Shown here piece after piece: positions 34,075 through 42,757 of a stretch of DNA of 64,000 nucleotides. A program made the translations under genes and the position numbers. Origin of the DNA: Haloferax litoreum (GTDB taxonomy: Archaea > Halobacteriota > Halobacteria > Halobacteriales > Haloferacaceae); NCBI RefSeq assembly GCF_009674605.1, contig NZ_WKJO01000001.1, positions 1 through 64,000 of the forward strand, written 5' to 3'. The notes beneath the pieces were generated by a model, which was given only the letters and a program-made list of their open reading frames with translations, did not search any database and was not told the origin of the DNA. Position 1 is the stretch's first letter; every line of letters starts with the position of its first letter.

Positions 34075-35427
34075 ATGTCTGCCCCACGAGGGGTTCGTGG
34101 TATGCGTCAGCAACCCAGACGTGCCTTCCTGAAGACGAGTGGTGCCCTCCTCGGTGGACTCTTCGCGGGGTCTACCGTCGTCGCCGCCGAGCAATCGGAC
34201 CGGTTCGTCGTCGAGACAGACGACGTGGCGGGCCTGCAACGTGCGGGTCTCAACGTCGTTCACGACCTCACGGTAGCAGATGTCGCAGTCGTCGAAGGGA
34301 CCGAAGACGACGTGTCGTCGGTCACTTCGTCGTACGCACCTGATATCGAAGTCAGCCTGAAGGACCCCGACGTGAACGAAACCGCCCCGCAGGAGACCCG
34401 CGACGAACCGGGGTACGAGATTCAGTGGGACAAACAGAGCCAGCAGATTCCGCAGGTACACAGCGTCACTCGTGGCGAGGGAACACGCGTCGCCGTCATC
34501 GACTCGGGCGTCGCCGCCGACCACCCGGACCTCGAACACGCCGTCAACGAGGACCTGTCGCGGAACTTCACCGACGATGGATTCGGCGCGGGCGTTCCCG
34601 CCGGGGGAAGCCACGGAACTCACGTCGCCGGTATCATCGCCTCGAACGACGCCAACGACGAAGGAGTCGTCGGGTCAGCGCCCGGGACCGAAATCGTCGA
34701 TTGTCGGGTCTTCTCGACGGCACCCGGTGCATCGTTCGCCGATATCCTCGCCGCGGTGGTCTACAGCGCAGCCATCGACTGCGACGCCGCGAACCTGAGC
34801 CTCGGTGCCTACCCACTCCCGAGACAGAGTCTCCGCGAGTTCTACGGGAAGGTGCTGAACAGCACGATGACCTACGCGAACAGTCAGGGGACGGTTCTCG
34901 TCATCTCCGCCGGTAACGACGCCGCAGACCTCCAACACGACAAGAACTTCATCAGTCTCCCGAACGAGGGCGCACAGGCGTTCAGTGTCGCGGCGACGGG
35001 GCCGAAAGGGTACGCGTTCGACGCGGGCGACGCTGAACAGGGACCGAAGAGTCCAGCGTTCTACACCAACTACGGAACGAACGCCATCGATATCGCCGCA
35101 CCGGGAGGTGACGCGGTTCTCTCCGCAATCGAGTCCCACCCGGATTCGTGGTACTACGACCTCGTGTACAACACCGTCTCGACGCCGAGGTTCAACGGCA
35201 GAGGCGACTACACCAGGGCCGAACACGACTACGGGTGGAAGGCGGGGACGTCGATGGCGGCCCCACAGGTCGCCGCCGCCGTCGCCCTCGTGCGGTCGGT
35301 CGACCCGGACCTCAGCGCCGACGACGTAAAATCTCGGTTGAAGCGGACCGCCAGTGTCCCCGTGGACTACGACAAGACGTACTACGGGGCCGGCTATCTG
35401 GACCCGCTCGCCGCTGTCACCGGGTGA
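34075..35427 (+). CDS. Tat-exported subtilisin-like serine protease (S8, halolysin type)
   Basis: A 450-residue protease. The Tat signal is PRRAFLK (residues 14-20) with a hydrophobic core to about 38. Residues 42-100 look like an I9-type inhibitory propeptide. The catalytic triad is Asp143 (VAVIDSGV), His183 (SHGTHVAG) and Ser393 (GTSMAAP), with Asn281 as oxyanion residue (SAGND). Secreted haloarchaeal relatives digest protein in brine. It ends right after the catalytic domain and lacks the C-terminal extension of long halolysins. An alternative start at 34102 would only shorten the signal n-region. Confidence 0.93.
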   Translation: MSAPRGVRGMRQQPRRAFLKTSGALLGGLFAGSTVVAAEQSDRFVVETDDVAGLQRAGLNVVHDLTVADVAVVEGTEDDVSSVTSSYAPDIEVSLKDPDVNETAPQETRDEPGYEIQWDKQSQQIPQVHSVTRGEGTRVAVIDSGVAADHPDLEHAVNEDLSRNFTDDGFGAGVPAGGSHGTHVAGIIASNDANDEGVVGSAPGTEIVDCRVFSTAPGASFADILAAVVYSAAIDCDAANLSLGAYPLPRQSLREFYGKVLNSTMTYANSQGTVLVISAGNDAADLQHDKNFISLPNEGAQAFSVAATGPKGYAFDAGDAEQGPKSPAFYTNYGTNAIDIAAPGGDAVLSAIESHPDSWYYDLVYNTVSTPRFNGRGDYTRAEHDYGWKAGTSMAAPQVAAAVALVRSVDPDLSADDVKSRLKRTASVPVDYDKTYYGAGYLDPLAAVTG

Positions 35428-35548
35428 GGCGCGCCGTTCTGGAATCGGTGAAGAGTCGGCCAACCGACCGTCGGTTGCCCGACAACTGACCTCGGGTACA
35501 CATAAACGGTCGAACACCTTTATCGCCTGAGGCGTCGAATTGTCGCGT

Positions 35549-36598
35549 ATGAGTTGGAAAGCAATCGACGCCCTCGACGACGCCCGTGACGCGACGGGGT
35601 CGCTCCTCCTCCCGTTCGACGCCGGACGGTGGGCGCGCCTCGCACTCATCGCCCTCTTCGTCGGTGGAATCGGAAGCGGTGGTGGCGGTGCCGGAAACGC
35701 CGGAAACACCGGGGTAACATTCCCCGCAGACGGCACGCCACCGACCAACGTTCCAATCGACTCGCTTCCGGGATTCGTCACACCGGGGAACGTCTTCGCC
35801 GCCGTCCTCGTACTGGCGGCCATCGGCATCACGCTCGGCCTCATCTGGTCGTTCATCGGCTCCGTGATGCAGTTCGTCTTCGTCGACGGTGTCATCTCGA
35901 AAGACGTGCGCATCCGCAAACCGTTCCGCGAACGCCTCGGCCTCGGACTCAGACTGTTCGTGTTCCAGATTGGCCTCGTCCTCGCCGTCTTACTCCTGCT
36001 CGGGCTTCCACTCGCAGCAGTCGTCCTCGGCGGCATCAGCCTCGACGGGTCGGTGTTCCTGCTGGCGATACCGCTCGTCTTCCTCGCACTCTTGGTGTTC
36101 TTGGTGCTCGCCATCGCCCTCCAGTTGACGACGGACTTCGTCGTCCCGACGATGATTGCCGAAGACAAGCAGGTCATCGACTCGTGGCGGCGCGTGGTCC
36201 CGGTGTTCCGTGCTGAATTCTCCGAGTTCGGCCTCTACATCCTCATCAGGTTCGTCCTCGGCATCCTCGCGAGCATCGCCATCGGTATCGCTGCGGCCCT
36301 GCTCTTGCTCGTCGTCGCGATACCGTTCGCCATCGTCGGCGGCGGTATCTTCCTCGCACTCTCCGCAGCAGGCGTCAGCGCGTTCTCCACCGTCGGAGTA
36401 GTGTTGCTCGGTGCCGTCGGACTGCTGTTCGTCCTCACCGCAATCGCGGTGAGTGCGCTCGTTCAGATGCCCGTGGTGACGTTCTTCCGGTACTACTCGC
36501 TGTTCCTCCTCGGGAGTGCAGACGAGTCGCTGGACCTCGTGTCTAACTTCCGTACCGAAGACGACACTCCGGCACCCGAAGGCCCGACGCCCGCCTGA
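35549..36598 (+). CDS. Multi-helix membrane protein, conserved in haloarchaea
   Basis: A 349-residue protein with about six long helices. The N-terminus (SWKAIDALDDARDATGSLLLPFDAGRW region) is followed by a Gly-rich linker near residue 38-55, then membrane segments and a cytosolic loop FVDGVISKDVRIRKPFRERL. Later segments alternate long Val/Ile/Leu stretches. The overall shape recalls glycerophosphodiester phosphodiesterase membrane domain proteins (YciC/DUF975 type) but I see no decisive motif. Unknown function. It ends 30 bp from the convergent MFS gene. Confidence 0.78.
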   Translation: MSWKAIDALDDARDATGSLLLPFDAGRWARLALIALFVGGIGSGGGGAGNAGNTGVTFPADGTPPTNVPIDSLPGFVTPGNVFAAVLVLAAIGITLGLIWSFIGSVMQFVFVDGVISKDVRIRKPFRERLGLGLRLFVFQIGLVLAVLLLLGLPLAAVVLGGISLDGSVFLLAIPLVFLALLVFLVLAIALQLTTDFVVPTMIAEDKQVIDSWRRVVPVFRAEFSEFGLYILIRFVLGILASIAIGIAAALLLLVVAIPFAIVGGGIFLALSAAGVSAFSTVGVVLLGAVGLLFVLTAIAVSALVQMPVVTFFRYYSLFLLGSADESLDLVSNFRTEDDTPAPEGPTPA

Positions 36599-36627
36599 GA
36601 ACAGCCCGAAGACCACTCACTCGATTT

Positions 36628-37932
36628 TTACGCCGTCGTCGCCGCGATGACCTCACGGTTCAGTTGACCTAAGAGGAGCAGAATCGGAATCATCAGCAAC
36701 CCACCCGCGACGAACGGTGCCCAGAAGGCGATACCCGTGTAGAGGCCGCCTGCGAGGGCCGGCCCGAAGGTCCGTGCGAGACTCCCGGCGCTCTGGGTGA
36801 GACCGAAGGCACCTCCTTGTTCGTCGTCGCTCGCGGAACGCGAGACCAGCGTGTTCAACGAGACGTTCGTGAGGGCGTTCCCGAACGACAACGGCGTCAT
36901 CACGACGAGTAGTGCGACGACGCCCGATGGGAGCGTGGGTCCAACGGGGAGCAGTGTCCCGACGCTGGGAAGGTACGACCCGAACACCGGCGAGAACGGG
37001 ACTGCCGCGAGCATCACGACCTGAATCGCGGTTCCACCGACCGCCAAGCGGTACTCACCGAACCGGTCGGTCAGCGGGCCGACCAGACCACCTTGGACGA
37101 TGGCGAGCACCACACCAACGTAGGTGAGGATAATCGCGTTCTCCGTCGCGCCGTATCCGTACTGCTCGTTCGTGAGGAAGATGAACTGACTCTCCAGCGC
37201 GGAGAAGGCGAACGAGACGAGGAAGAACGAGGCGACGAGTGCACCGAGGCCGTGAGTCCGAAGCGCCGTCAGGAGTTGCTCGATACGCGATGGTCTCTCC
37301 GCCGATGGGTCGCGTTCACCCGGCGGACGCGACTCGGGAAGGACGAAGAACGCCACGACGAGGTTGGTTCCCGTGATGACCGCGGCGGCGAAACTGGGCA
37401 ACGAGAACTCCGAGACGGGGACCATCGCAGGGAGCACGTCGCGTGCGACGGCCACGACGGTGTCGCTGGCGAAGAACCCGCCGAGTGCCGGACCGAAGAC
37501 GAATCCGAGGCCGAACGCGGCCCCGAGGAGTCCGAGTCCCTTGGCCCGGTCTTCTGGCGGCGTGATGTCGGCGATGTACGCCTGCGCAGTTGCGATGTTG
37601 CCGCCCATCGCCCCAGCGAGCATGCGCGCGGCAAAGAGCACTGCGAGCGACCCCGCGATGCCGAAGAGCGTCCACGCGATGACGCTCCCGGTGAGAGAGA
37701 GCAAGAGAACCGGTCGCCGTCCACGGGCGTCGGAAAGTCGACCGAGCAGTGGTGCAGCGAGGAACTGCATCGCGGAGTACGACGCGATGAGCAGACTTCC
37801 GACGAACTCCGTCGCGCCGAACGAGAGCGCGTACAGCGGAATCACTGGGATGAGGATTCCGAACCCCAGCAGGTCGACGAAGACGATGAAGAAGACCACG
37901 CCGAGGGCCCGTCGCGGGTTGTCGACAGTCAT
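36628..37932 (-). CDS. MFS transporter (multidrug/TetA-like)
   Basis: A 434-residue protein with twelve helices. The MFS motif A appears as GRLSDARGRRP (about residues 63-73) between helices 2 and 3, and a PEDRAKGLGLLGAAFGLGFVFGPALGG stretch spans helix 5 (motif C region, typical of drug:H+ antiporters). A central charged loop (SRPPGERDPSAERPSRIEQ) separates the halves. Probably exports drugs or small metabolites. Divergent from the small zinc-ribbon protein. Confidence 0.9.
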   Translation of the reverse strand: MTVDNPRRALGVVFFIVFVDLLGFGILIPVIPLYALSFGATEFVGSLLIASYSAMQFLAAPLLGRLSDARGRRPVLLLSLTGSVIAWTLFGIAGSLAVLFAARMLAGAMGGNIATAQAYIADITPPEDRAKGLGLLGAAFGLGFVFGPALGGFFASDTVVAVARDVLPAMVPVSEFSLPSFAAAVITGTNLVVAFFVLPESRPPGERDPSAERPSRIEQLLTALRTHGLGALVASFFLVSFAFSALESQFIFLTNEQYGYGATENAIILTYVGVVLAIVQGGLVGPLTDRFGEYRLAVGGTAIQVVMLAAVPFSPVFGSYLPSVGTLLPVGPTLPSGVVALLVVMTPLSFGNALTNVSLNTLVSRSASDDEQGGAFGLTQSAGSLARTFGPALAGGLYTGIAFWAPFVAGGLLMIPILLLLGQLNREVIAATTA

Positions 37933-38000
37933 TATCTTCCTCTTGGATGGTCAGCAGAAAACCACTCCGATAATGCCGTCGAACATACAGTAAGCGGTGA

Positions 38001-38010
38001 TTAATTAATA
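38001..38010 (+). promoter_or_regulatory. TATA box for the zinc-ribbon gene
   Basis: TTAATTAATA lies about 28 bp before the ATG at 38034, supporting that start over a GTG at 38022. Confidence 0.5.
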
Positions 38011-38033
38011 CACTGACACTCGTGGTGCCCAGT

Positions 38034-38207
38034 ATGGCCTTCGAGTGGGTATCGTACTTCACGTGCAACAACTGTGGGCTCGAAAAGCCGTCGCCTGAGG
38101 TCCCCTACGACCACCTCGGCTACGCTGTGTGCCCCGCCTGCGGCGTCGAGACGAGACCATCCGGTGTCGAACCCGCGAGTGTTCCGACACTCGCAGATGG
38201 GTACTGA
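38034..38207 (+). CDS. Small zinc-ribbon protein
   Basis: A 57-residue protein with two CxxC pairs (FTCNNCGLEK and YAVCPACGVE) spaced 20 residues apart, a rubredoxin-like zinc ribbon. Haloarchaea encode many such one-domain zinc proteins, several of which influence biofilm or swarming in Haloferax; no specific role can be given here. The next small gene starts 27 bp downstream and may be cotranscribed. Confidence 0.82.
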   Translation: MAFEWVSYFTCNNCGLEKPSPEVPYDHLGYAVCPACGVETRPSGVEPASVPTLADGY

Positions 38208-38234
38208 CTTCGGCCCCGAGTACGTGGCCAGCGT

Positions 38235-38465
38235 ATGAGTTGGACGGAAGTCCGCAACGACGAGCGTATCGTGGAGTGGGAACGGAGCGACGGTCACGCG
38301 ACCCTTCGCCTTCGGCGCGGCCCGAACGCGTGGCACGTCAGATACGACCGACTCCACCAGTCGCCGGAGGGCCGTGGCTACGAGAGTCGCCGTTTCGACG
38401 ACGAAGACGCCGCCCGGGCGACGCTCGCCGAGTGGAAAGACGAGTACGACGTCGACGAACCCTGA
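38235..38465 (+). CDS. Small conserved protein, 76 residues
   Basis: A charged, soluble protein starting MSWTEVRNDERIVEWE, with predicted beta strands (HATLRLRRG, AWHVRYDRL) followed by a C-terminal helix (EDAARATLAEWKDEY). No motif recognised. Likely in one transcript with the zinc-ribbon protein; convergent with the ABC permease. Confidence 0.7.
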   Translation: MSWTEVRNDERIVEWERSDGHATLRLRRGPNAWHVRYDRLHQSPEGRGYESRRFDDEDAARATLAEWKDEYDVDEP

Positions 38466-38518
38466 CCGGACGCCGCCAGCGTCGAGCATTCTCGCAGTGA
38501 GACGGTGTTTTCACACGT

Positions 38519-39307
38519 TCAGTAGTGTCCGAGGACGCCTCGTCGTCGCGCACGACGCGTCAACACGGAGAAGACAGCGTATCCGACGACGGCGTATCCA
38601 ACGCCGACACCGACGAGGACGGCGACGTCGGCCGGCGGAAACTCCCAGAGTCTGACGCCGCCGGTCATCGCTCGCTGTAACATGAAACTCCCCTGTGCGA
38701 GTGGCAGCACCTTGAGCAACGGTGCTTGCTCTACGGGCGCGGCCGCGAGTCCGATGAATCCGAACTGAAGCAGGCCGAAGATGCTGTTGACGCGCTTGTA
38801 GAGAAGTGCCAGACCTGCCATCACGAATCCGACGCCGACCACCGACGCGAGCGCGAAGACGCCAACGGGAACCACGGTCAGCAGGTCGATAGCGAGCGTT
38901 CGACCGGTCGTCACGAGCATCAACACGAGCGTCGCACCGCCCCAGAGGAAGCTAAACGCGACGTTTACGACCGTCTTGGCGGCCATCACGCGACCGAATC
39001 CGAGCGGTGCCATGTAGAGTTGTTCGAGGGTACCCCACTGGGCTTCGGTCATGACGTTACCCGCGAGGTCCTGATACGCCGAGAAGGCCATCGTCACGAG
39101 GAAGTACCCGACGATGAGCGAGTCGAGCGAGTCGTCGAACGCGGGGCCGGCGACGGCACGCCCGCCGAAGAAGATGAGCGCGAAGAACACGTAGATTGCG
39201 AGCAGTCCGCCGACCGTGTTCACAGGGTAGCGCCTGAGCAAGATGTACTGTTTCCGTGCGACCTCACGGAGGAGAATCACCATCTCGCGCGCCGTGGCGG
39301 TTCTCAT
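38519..39307 (-). CDS. ABC-2 type permease of the CBS-ParB operon
   Basis: A 262-residue permease with six helices. The N-terminal amphipathic region RTATAREMVILLREVARKQYILLRRYP precedes the first helix. The second-helix loop DLAGNVMTEAQWGTLEQLYMAPLG is the typical ABC-2 coupling segment. Its ATG overlaps the stop codon of the ATPase (ATGA). Substrate unknown; no Walker or binding protein, so this is an exporter. Confidence 0.88.
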   Translation of the reverse strand: MRTATAREMVILLREVARKQYILLRRYPVNTVGGLLAIYVFFALIFFGGRAVAGPAFDDSLDSLIVGYFLVTMAFSAYQDLAGNVMTEAQWGTLEQLYMAPLGFGRVMAAKTVVNVAFSFLWGGATLVLMLVTTGRTLAIDLLTVVPVGVFALASVVGVGFVMAGLALLYKRVNSIFGLLQFGFIGLAAAPVEQAPLLKVLPLAQGSFMLQRAMTGGVRLWEFPPADVAVLVGVGVGYAVVGYAVFSVLTRRARRRGVLGHY

Positions 39308-40329
39308 CGGTCTTCGCCGCCGGTCAACTGCAAGAACGCTTCTGTCAGGTCGGGTTCGACCGTGTTCACCGAGACGAGACGGCCTCCGTCCGCGACGAAC
39401 CGCGCGGCCAATTCGGGTACGTCGTTCGCGTCGTCCAGTGCGACGAGGACGCGCGTCCGGTCGCCGTTCGTCTCCCACGATTCGACGGTGTAGTCGGTCC
39501 GAATAGTACGTTCCGTCGCGGCCGAGAGTGGCCCATCGACGACGACCCGGACCGCACTCGTCCGGAACAGTTCCACGAGCGACGTGACGTCGTCGTCGGC
39601 GACGAGACGGCCGTGGTTCACGACGAGGACGCGGTCACACAGGTCTTCGACGACGCTCATGTCGTGGCTGGTGAGGACGACAGTCAGTCCCCGGTCGTCG
39701 GCCAGTCGTCGAAGTTCACGGCGTAAGTCGACCGAACTCTCCACGTCGAGTCCGAGCGTCGGTTCGTCGAGAAACGCGACGTCAACGTCGCGGGCGAGGG
39801 CACACGCGAGGGCAACTTTCTGTTTCATCCCCCGCGAGAGTTCGTTCACCACGTCGTCGGCCCTGTCGAGGAGGCCAAGTTGGTCCAAGAGGGCATCGTG
39901 GCGTGCGCGAACCGCCGGGTCGCGGACGTCCTCGCCCGCGAGGCCAGCGAAGAACGCGAGGTTCTCACGGACAGTCAATCGCCAGTAGACGTTCCGAGCG
40001 CCCTCCAGTGTGGCACCGAGGCGTCGATACGCCCGCGCCGGGTGGGCGTGAACGTCGATGCCACAGACGCGGACGGTTCCATCCGAGGGGACGAGCAGTC
40101 CGAGCATCGCCTTCAGCATCGTCGTCTTTCCCGCCCCATTGGGCCCCAGAACGCCGAGAATCGTTCCCTGTTCGACCGAAAACGAGACGTCGTCGACGGC
40201 GGTCACGTCGGCGTATCGTTTGGTGAGCGTCGAAACCTCGATGACCGGTGGGGCGGTGCGTTCGTCGTGGCTGACACTCCGGGTGACCGGTGTCTCCCGT
40301 GCCGCGTTTGGTGCGGCGGGAGTGCTCAT
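39304..40329 (-). CDS. ABC transporter ATP-binding protein of the CBS-ParB operon
   Basis: A 341-residue ATPase with Walker A GPNGAGKTT (about 55-63), signature LSRGMKQKV, Walker B VAFLDEPTLGLD and switch His in TSHDM. The LSRGMKQ signature is typical of ABC-2 (NatA/DrrA-like) exporters. The C-terminal 90 residues form an accessory domain. Both ends overlap neighbours by 4 bp, so the three genes form one translationally coupled unit. Confidence 0.92.
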   Translation of the reverse strand: MSTPAAPNAARETPVTRSVSHDERTAPPVIEVSTLTKRYADVTAVDDVSFSVEQGTILGVLGPNGAGKTTMLKAMLGLLVPSDGTVRVCGIDVHAHPARAYRRLGATLEGARNVYWRLTVRENLAFFAGLAGEDVRDPAVRARHDALLDQLGLLDRADDVVNELSRGMKQKVALACALARDVDVAFLDEPTLGLDVESSVDLRRELRRLADDRGLTVVLTSHDMSVVEDLCDRVLVVNHGRLVADDDVTSLVELFRTSAVRVVVDGPLSAATERTIRTDYTVESWETNGDRTRVLVALDDANDVPELAARFVADGGRLVSVNTVEPDLTEAFLQLTGGEDR

Positions 40330-41108
40330 TGGAGTCGCCGAGTCGACTCGACGAGTGGGTGTCGGGCGTAGTCGACGATGTCGATGTCGTCGATAGAGTG
40401 CAGGCCTTCCTTCTCGGCGGTGCGTTGCATCCCGAGTTCCACGGGGTCGTCGATGACGATGACGTAGGCGTCCATCTCTTCCATGTCGATACGGTCCGCC
40501 GCCAGTGCACGGTGGTGGCCGTCAGCCAAGAGAAGCGTGCCGTTGTTGTCGATGACGACCAGCGGTTCTGCGAGGCCACGTTCGAGTTCGTAGGTTCTCC
40601 CTTCTAACTCGTCGGCGTAGACGCGCGCTTGCGTCGGAATGAGAGTCGAGATGGTGACTGTCCGTCGTTCCTGGTGGACGGTGATACCGTGAATCTGTTC
40701 GAGCGTCCGCATGAGTTTCCCGACTTTCTCGGGCGTCGCGCGCTCGATTTGGCTTCGAATCACATCCGTGTTCGAGATGATACCCACGAGGTTGCCCGCG
40801 TCGTCCACGACGGGCAGTTTCTGGATACCCGAGCGAAGGATGACCCGGGCAGCGTCGTTCACGTCCATCTCGGGATGGGCGACGACGAGGTCTGTCGCCA
40901 TCACCGCCTCGATGGCCTCGTCGTCGCTCGCGAGGAGGATATCGCGGGCCGTGACGAAGCCTTCGACCTTGCGGCCTTCACAGACGGGGAACCCGTTGTG
41001 GCCGTCGCTCTCGGCGATACGACGGGCCACGTCTGCGACCGTGTTACTCGGAGAGACGGTCTGGACCTCGCGAGTCATGTACTCCTTGACGGTCGCTTTG
41101 GTACTCAT
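40326..41108 (-). CDS. CBS-pair protein with ParB/Srx-fold C-terminal domain
   Basis: A 260-residue soluble protein. Two CBS domains fill residues 5-120 (MTREVQTVSPSNTVADVARR; VMATDLVVAHPEMDVNDAAR). From 150 on, a ParB-like domain carries PLVVIDNNGTLLLADGHHR, with ADGHHR at 195-200. That motif is shared by ParB CTPases and by the archaeal ADP-dependent free-serine kinase SerK. There is no helix-turn-helix DNA-binding part as in true ParB. CBS pairs usually bind AMP, ATP or c-di-AMP, so the C-terminal activity may be nucleotide-controlled. ATG at 41108; upstream frame lacks similarity. Overlaps the ATPase gene by 4 bp. Confidence 0.85.
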   Translation of the reverse strand: MSTKATVKEYMTREVQTVSPSNTVADVARRIAESDGHNGFPVCEGRKVEGFVTARDILLASDDEAIEAVMATDLVVAHPEMDVNDAARVILRSGIQKLPVVDDAGNLVGIISNTDVIRSQIERATPEKVGKLMRTLEQIHGITVHQERRTVTISTLIPTQARVYADELEGRTYELERGLAEPLVVIDNNGTLLLADGHHRALAADRIDMEEMDAYVIVIDDPVELGMQRTAEKEGLHSIDDIDIVDYARHPLVESTRRLQ

Positions 41109-41209
41109 CCCTCCGAGGTAGGGCGACCGTCGGCAAAAACGTGGTGGGGGAAACTGTACCGAGGCACCGTCCGACGTGTCGGTCACCGGTCCGTCACGGG
41201 AGAATGCGG

Positions 41210-42667
41210 TCACTTGTCCAGTGGGTATTCGAACGTGACGTCCACGTCCAGACGCGGCGTCGACGGGGCGTGTTCGAGCGTCTCGAAGAGGCGACCAGCG
41301 ACGATGTCCGTGACGATAGTCGCGAGTGACTCTCGTGAGTCGTCACCCACGTCGTCCAAGATACCGAGCGGAATCTGCGCCCCCGCCATGTCTGCGTGTC
41401 CACCGGCGCTGCCAATCGGGGAAAGTGCGTCGCGGAACATCTCTCCGAGGTCGACGCGCCCGCCGTGTGCGCGCCCAGAGACGTACACGGTTCCGTCCAT
41501 CAACCCGTAGACGACGCTCACGTCCACGCCATCCATCCCCAGGAGGTAGTCGGCCGCCTGCGCCAACGCGTCTCGCTCGCGGATGTCGCCGACGTTCGAC
41601 GTGAGAACCTCGCCACGAACGTCCCTGTTGGCGATGCTGCGCGCGAGTGTCTCCATCGTATCGGAGGTCATACTCGGCGTCTCGACCCGTGCCAAGAGGT
41701 CGGTATCGACGTGGGGAAAGAGGTACGCGGCGGCCTCGAAGTCGGCAGTCGAAACCTCGCGAGTGAAGTCGTTGGTATCGACCTGTATCCCGAACAAGAG
41801 CGCGGTTGCGACCTGTGTGTCGGGGACGATGCCGAGTCGCCGGAGGTACTCAGTGAGGAGCGTACTCGTCGCACCGACGCCACTCCTGAGGTCGACGTAC
41901 CTCGCTTCGACCGGTGCTCGCGGTGGGTGGTGGTCGACGACGATATCTATCGTCGTGTCGGTGGGCAAACGGTCGTTGACGCCCGGCCGCGAGTGGTCGA
42001 CGAGGGCGAACCCGGCGTACTCGTCCGGTTCCGGAGCACCGTCGAGCACGCGGAGGTTGAGGTCGAGGAGGTTCACCAACGCCCGGTTCTCCTGATGAGA
42101 AATATCCCCGAAGTAACACACGTCGGACTCAACGTTCGCCCGTTTCGCAATCGCTTGGAGAGCTAACCCCGACGCGATGGCGTCGGGGTCCGGGTTGTCG
42201 TGCATGACGACTGCGAGTCGGCCGTCGAGACTCCGGAGGACCCGCATCAAGCGATTGAGGCGTTCACTGTGTGACGACCCGACGGCGTCGTAGATGCGGT
42301 CTGCGACGAGTCGGGTCGGGTCGATGGTCTCGTCGGCGATACGTTCGATATCCGCACGACTCGACTCACTGGCGTCTGTTCCGAGATAGACGACGAGTGA
42401 CGCGTCGGGAAAGTGGCCGCGTGCCGTCCGTGCCACGTCGCGGTTCTCGTCTGTCGAGTCACCTCCGACGATGACCACGTCGGCGTATTCCGGGTAGTTC
42501 GTCGGATCGTTCGGGTCGCCTGCCGTCGCTGCGACGCCGTCGGCACGGAAGTCTTCGGCACGGCCTTTCCTGTCGGTGACGACCACGACCGACCCCGGCC
42601 TGTCAGCGAGTGTCTCGATAAATGACCCTTCGAGGCCCCCGCACCCGAGAACCAGGCGACGTACCAT
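41210..42667 (-). CDS. TrkA-N-like and DHH-family phosphoesterase
   Basis: A 485-residue protein. Residues 1-115 have a Rossmann-type pattern (RRLVLGCGGLEGSFIETL, VVVVTDRKG) as in TrkA-N/RCK domains. Residues 148-360 are a DHH domain with HDNPDPDA (156-163) and VDHHPP (244-249), and the DHHA1 domain ends with GSAGGHADMAGAQIPLG. Relatives include GdpP/DhhP c-di-AMP phosphodiesterases and nanoRNases. Whether it cuts a cyclic dinucleotide or short RNA is unknown. ATG at 42667 fits the family start. The gene lies 101 bp upstream of the CBS-ParB gene on the same strand. Confidence 0.88.
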   Translation of the reverse strand: MVRRLVLGCGGLEGSFIETLADRPGSVVVVTDRKGRAEDFRADGVAATAGDPNDPTNYPEYADVVIVGGDSTDENRDVARTARGHFPDASLVVYLGTDASESSRADIERIADETIDPTRLVADRIYDAVGSSHSERLNRLMRVLRSLDGRLAVVMHDNPDPDAIASGLALQAIAKRANVESDVCYFGDISHQENRALVNLLDLNLRVLDGAPEPDEYAGFALVDHSRPGVNDRLPTDTTIDIVVDHHPPRAPVEARYVDLRSGVGATSTLLTEYLRRLGIVPDTQVATALLFGIQVDTNDFTREVSTADFEAAAYLFPHVDTDLLARVETPSMTSDTMETLARSIANRDVRGEVLTSNVGDIRERDALAQAADYLLGMDGVDVSVVYGLMDGTVYVSGRAHGGRVDLGEMFRDALSPIGSAGGHADMAGAQIPLGILDDVGDDSRESLATIVTDIVAGRLFETLEHAPSTPRLDVDVTFEYPLDK

Positions 42668-42720
42668 ACTAACAGGGTCGTCATCCGGCCGCAAAACCCT
42701 ACCGTCATCCGATTCGGCGA

Positions 42721-42729
42721 TGATATTAT
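42721..42729 (+). promoter_or_regulatory. TATA-like box for the 127-residue protein gene
   Basis: TGATATTAT is about 30-35 bp before the ATG at 42758; ATGs at 42734 and 42743 are closer to the box and less suitable. Confidence 0.4.
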
Positions 42730-42757
42730 GTTATGTCACTACATGACACACAATAGG

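Noticed and set aside
36628-38465. Toxin-antitoxin pair formed by the two small genes at 38034 and 38235
   Set aside because: One is a plain zinc ribbon and the other a small beta-alpha protein. Spacing and composition do not match any known pair, and nothing suggests toxicity.
40326-41108. Plasmid or chromosome partition (ParB) locus, hence a replication origin
   Set aside because: No ParA neighbour, no helix-turn-helix in the protein and no iteron-like repeats or orc1/cdc6 gene near it.
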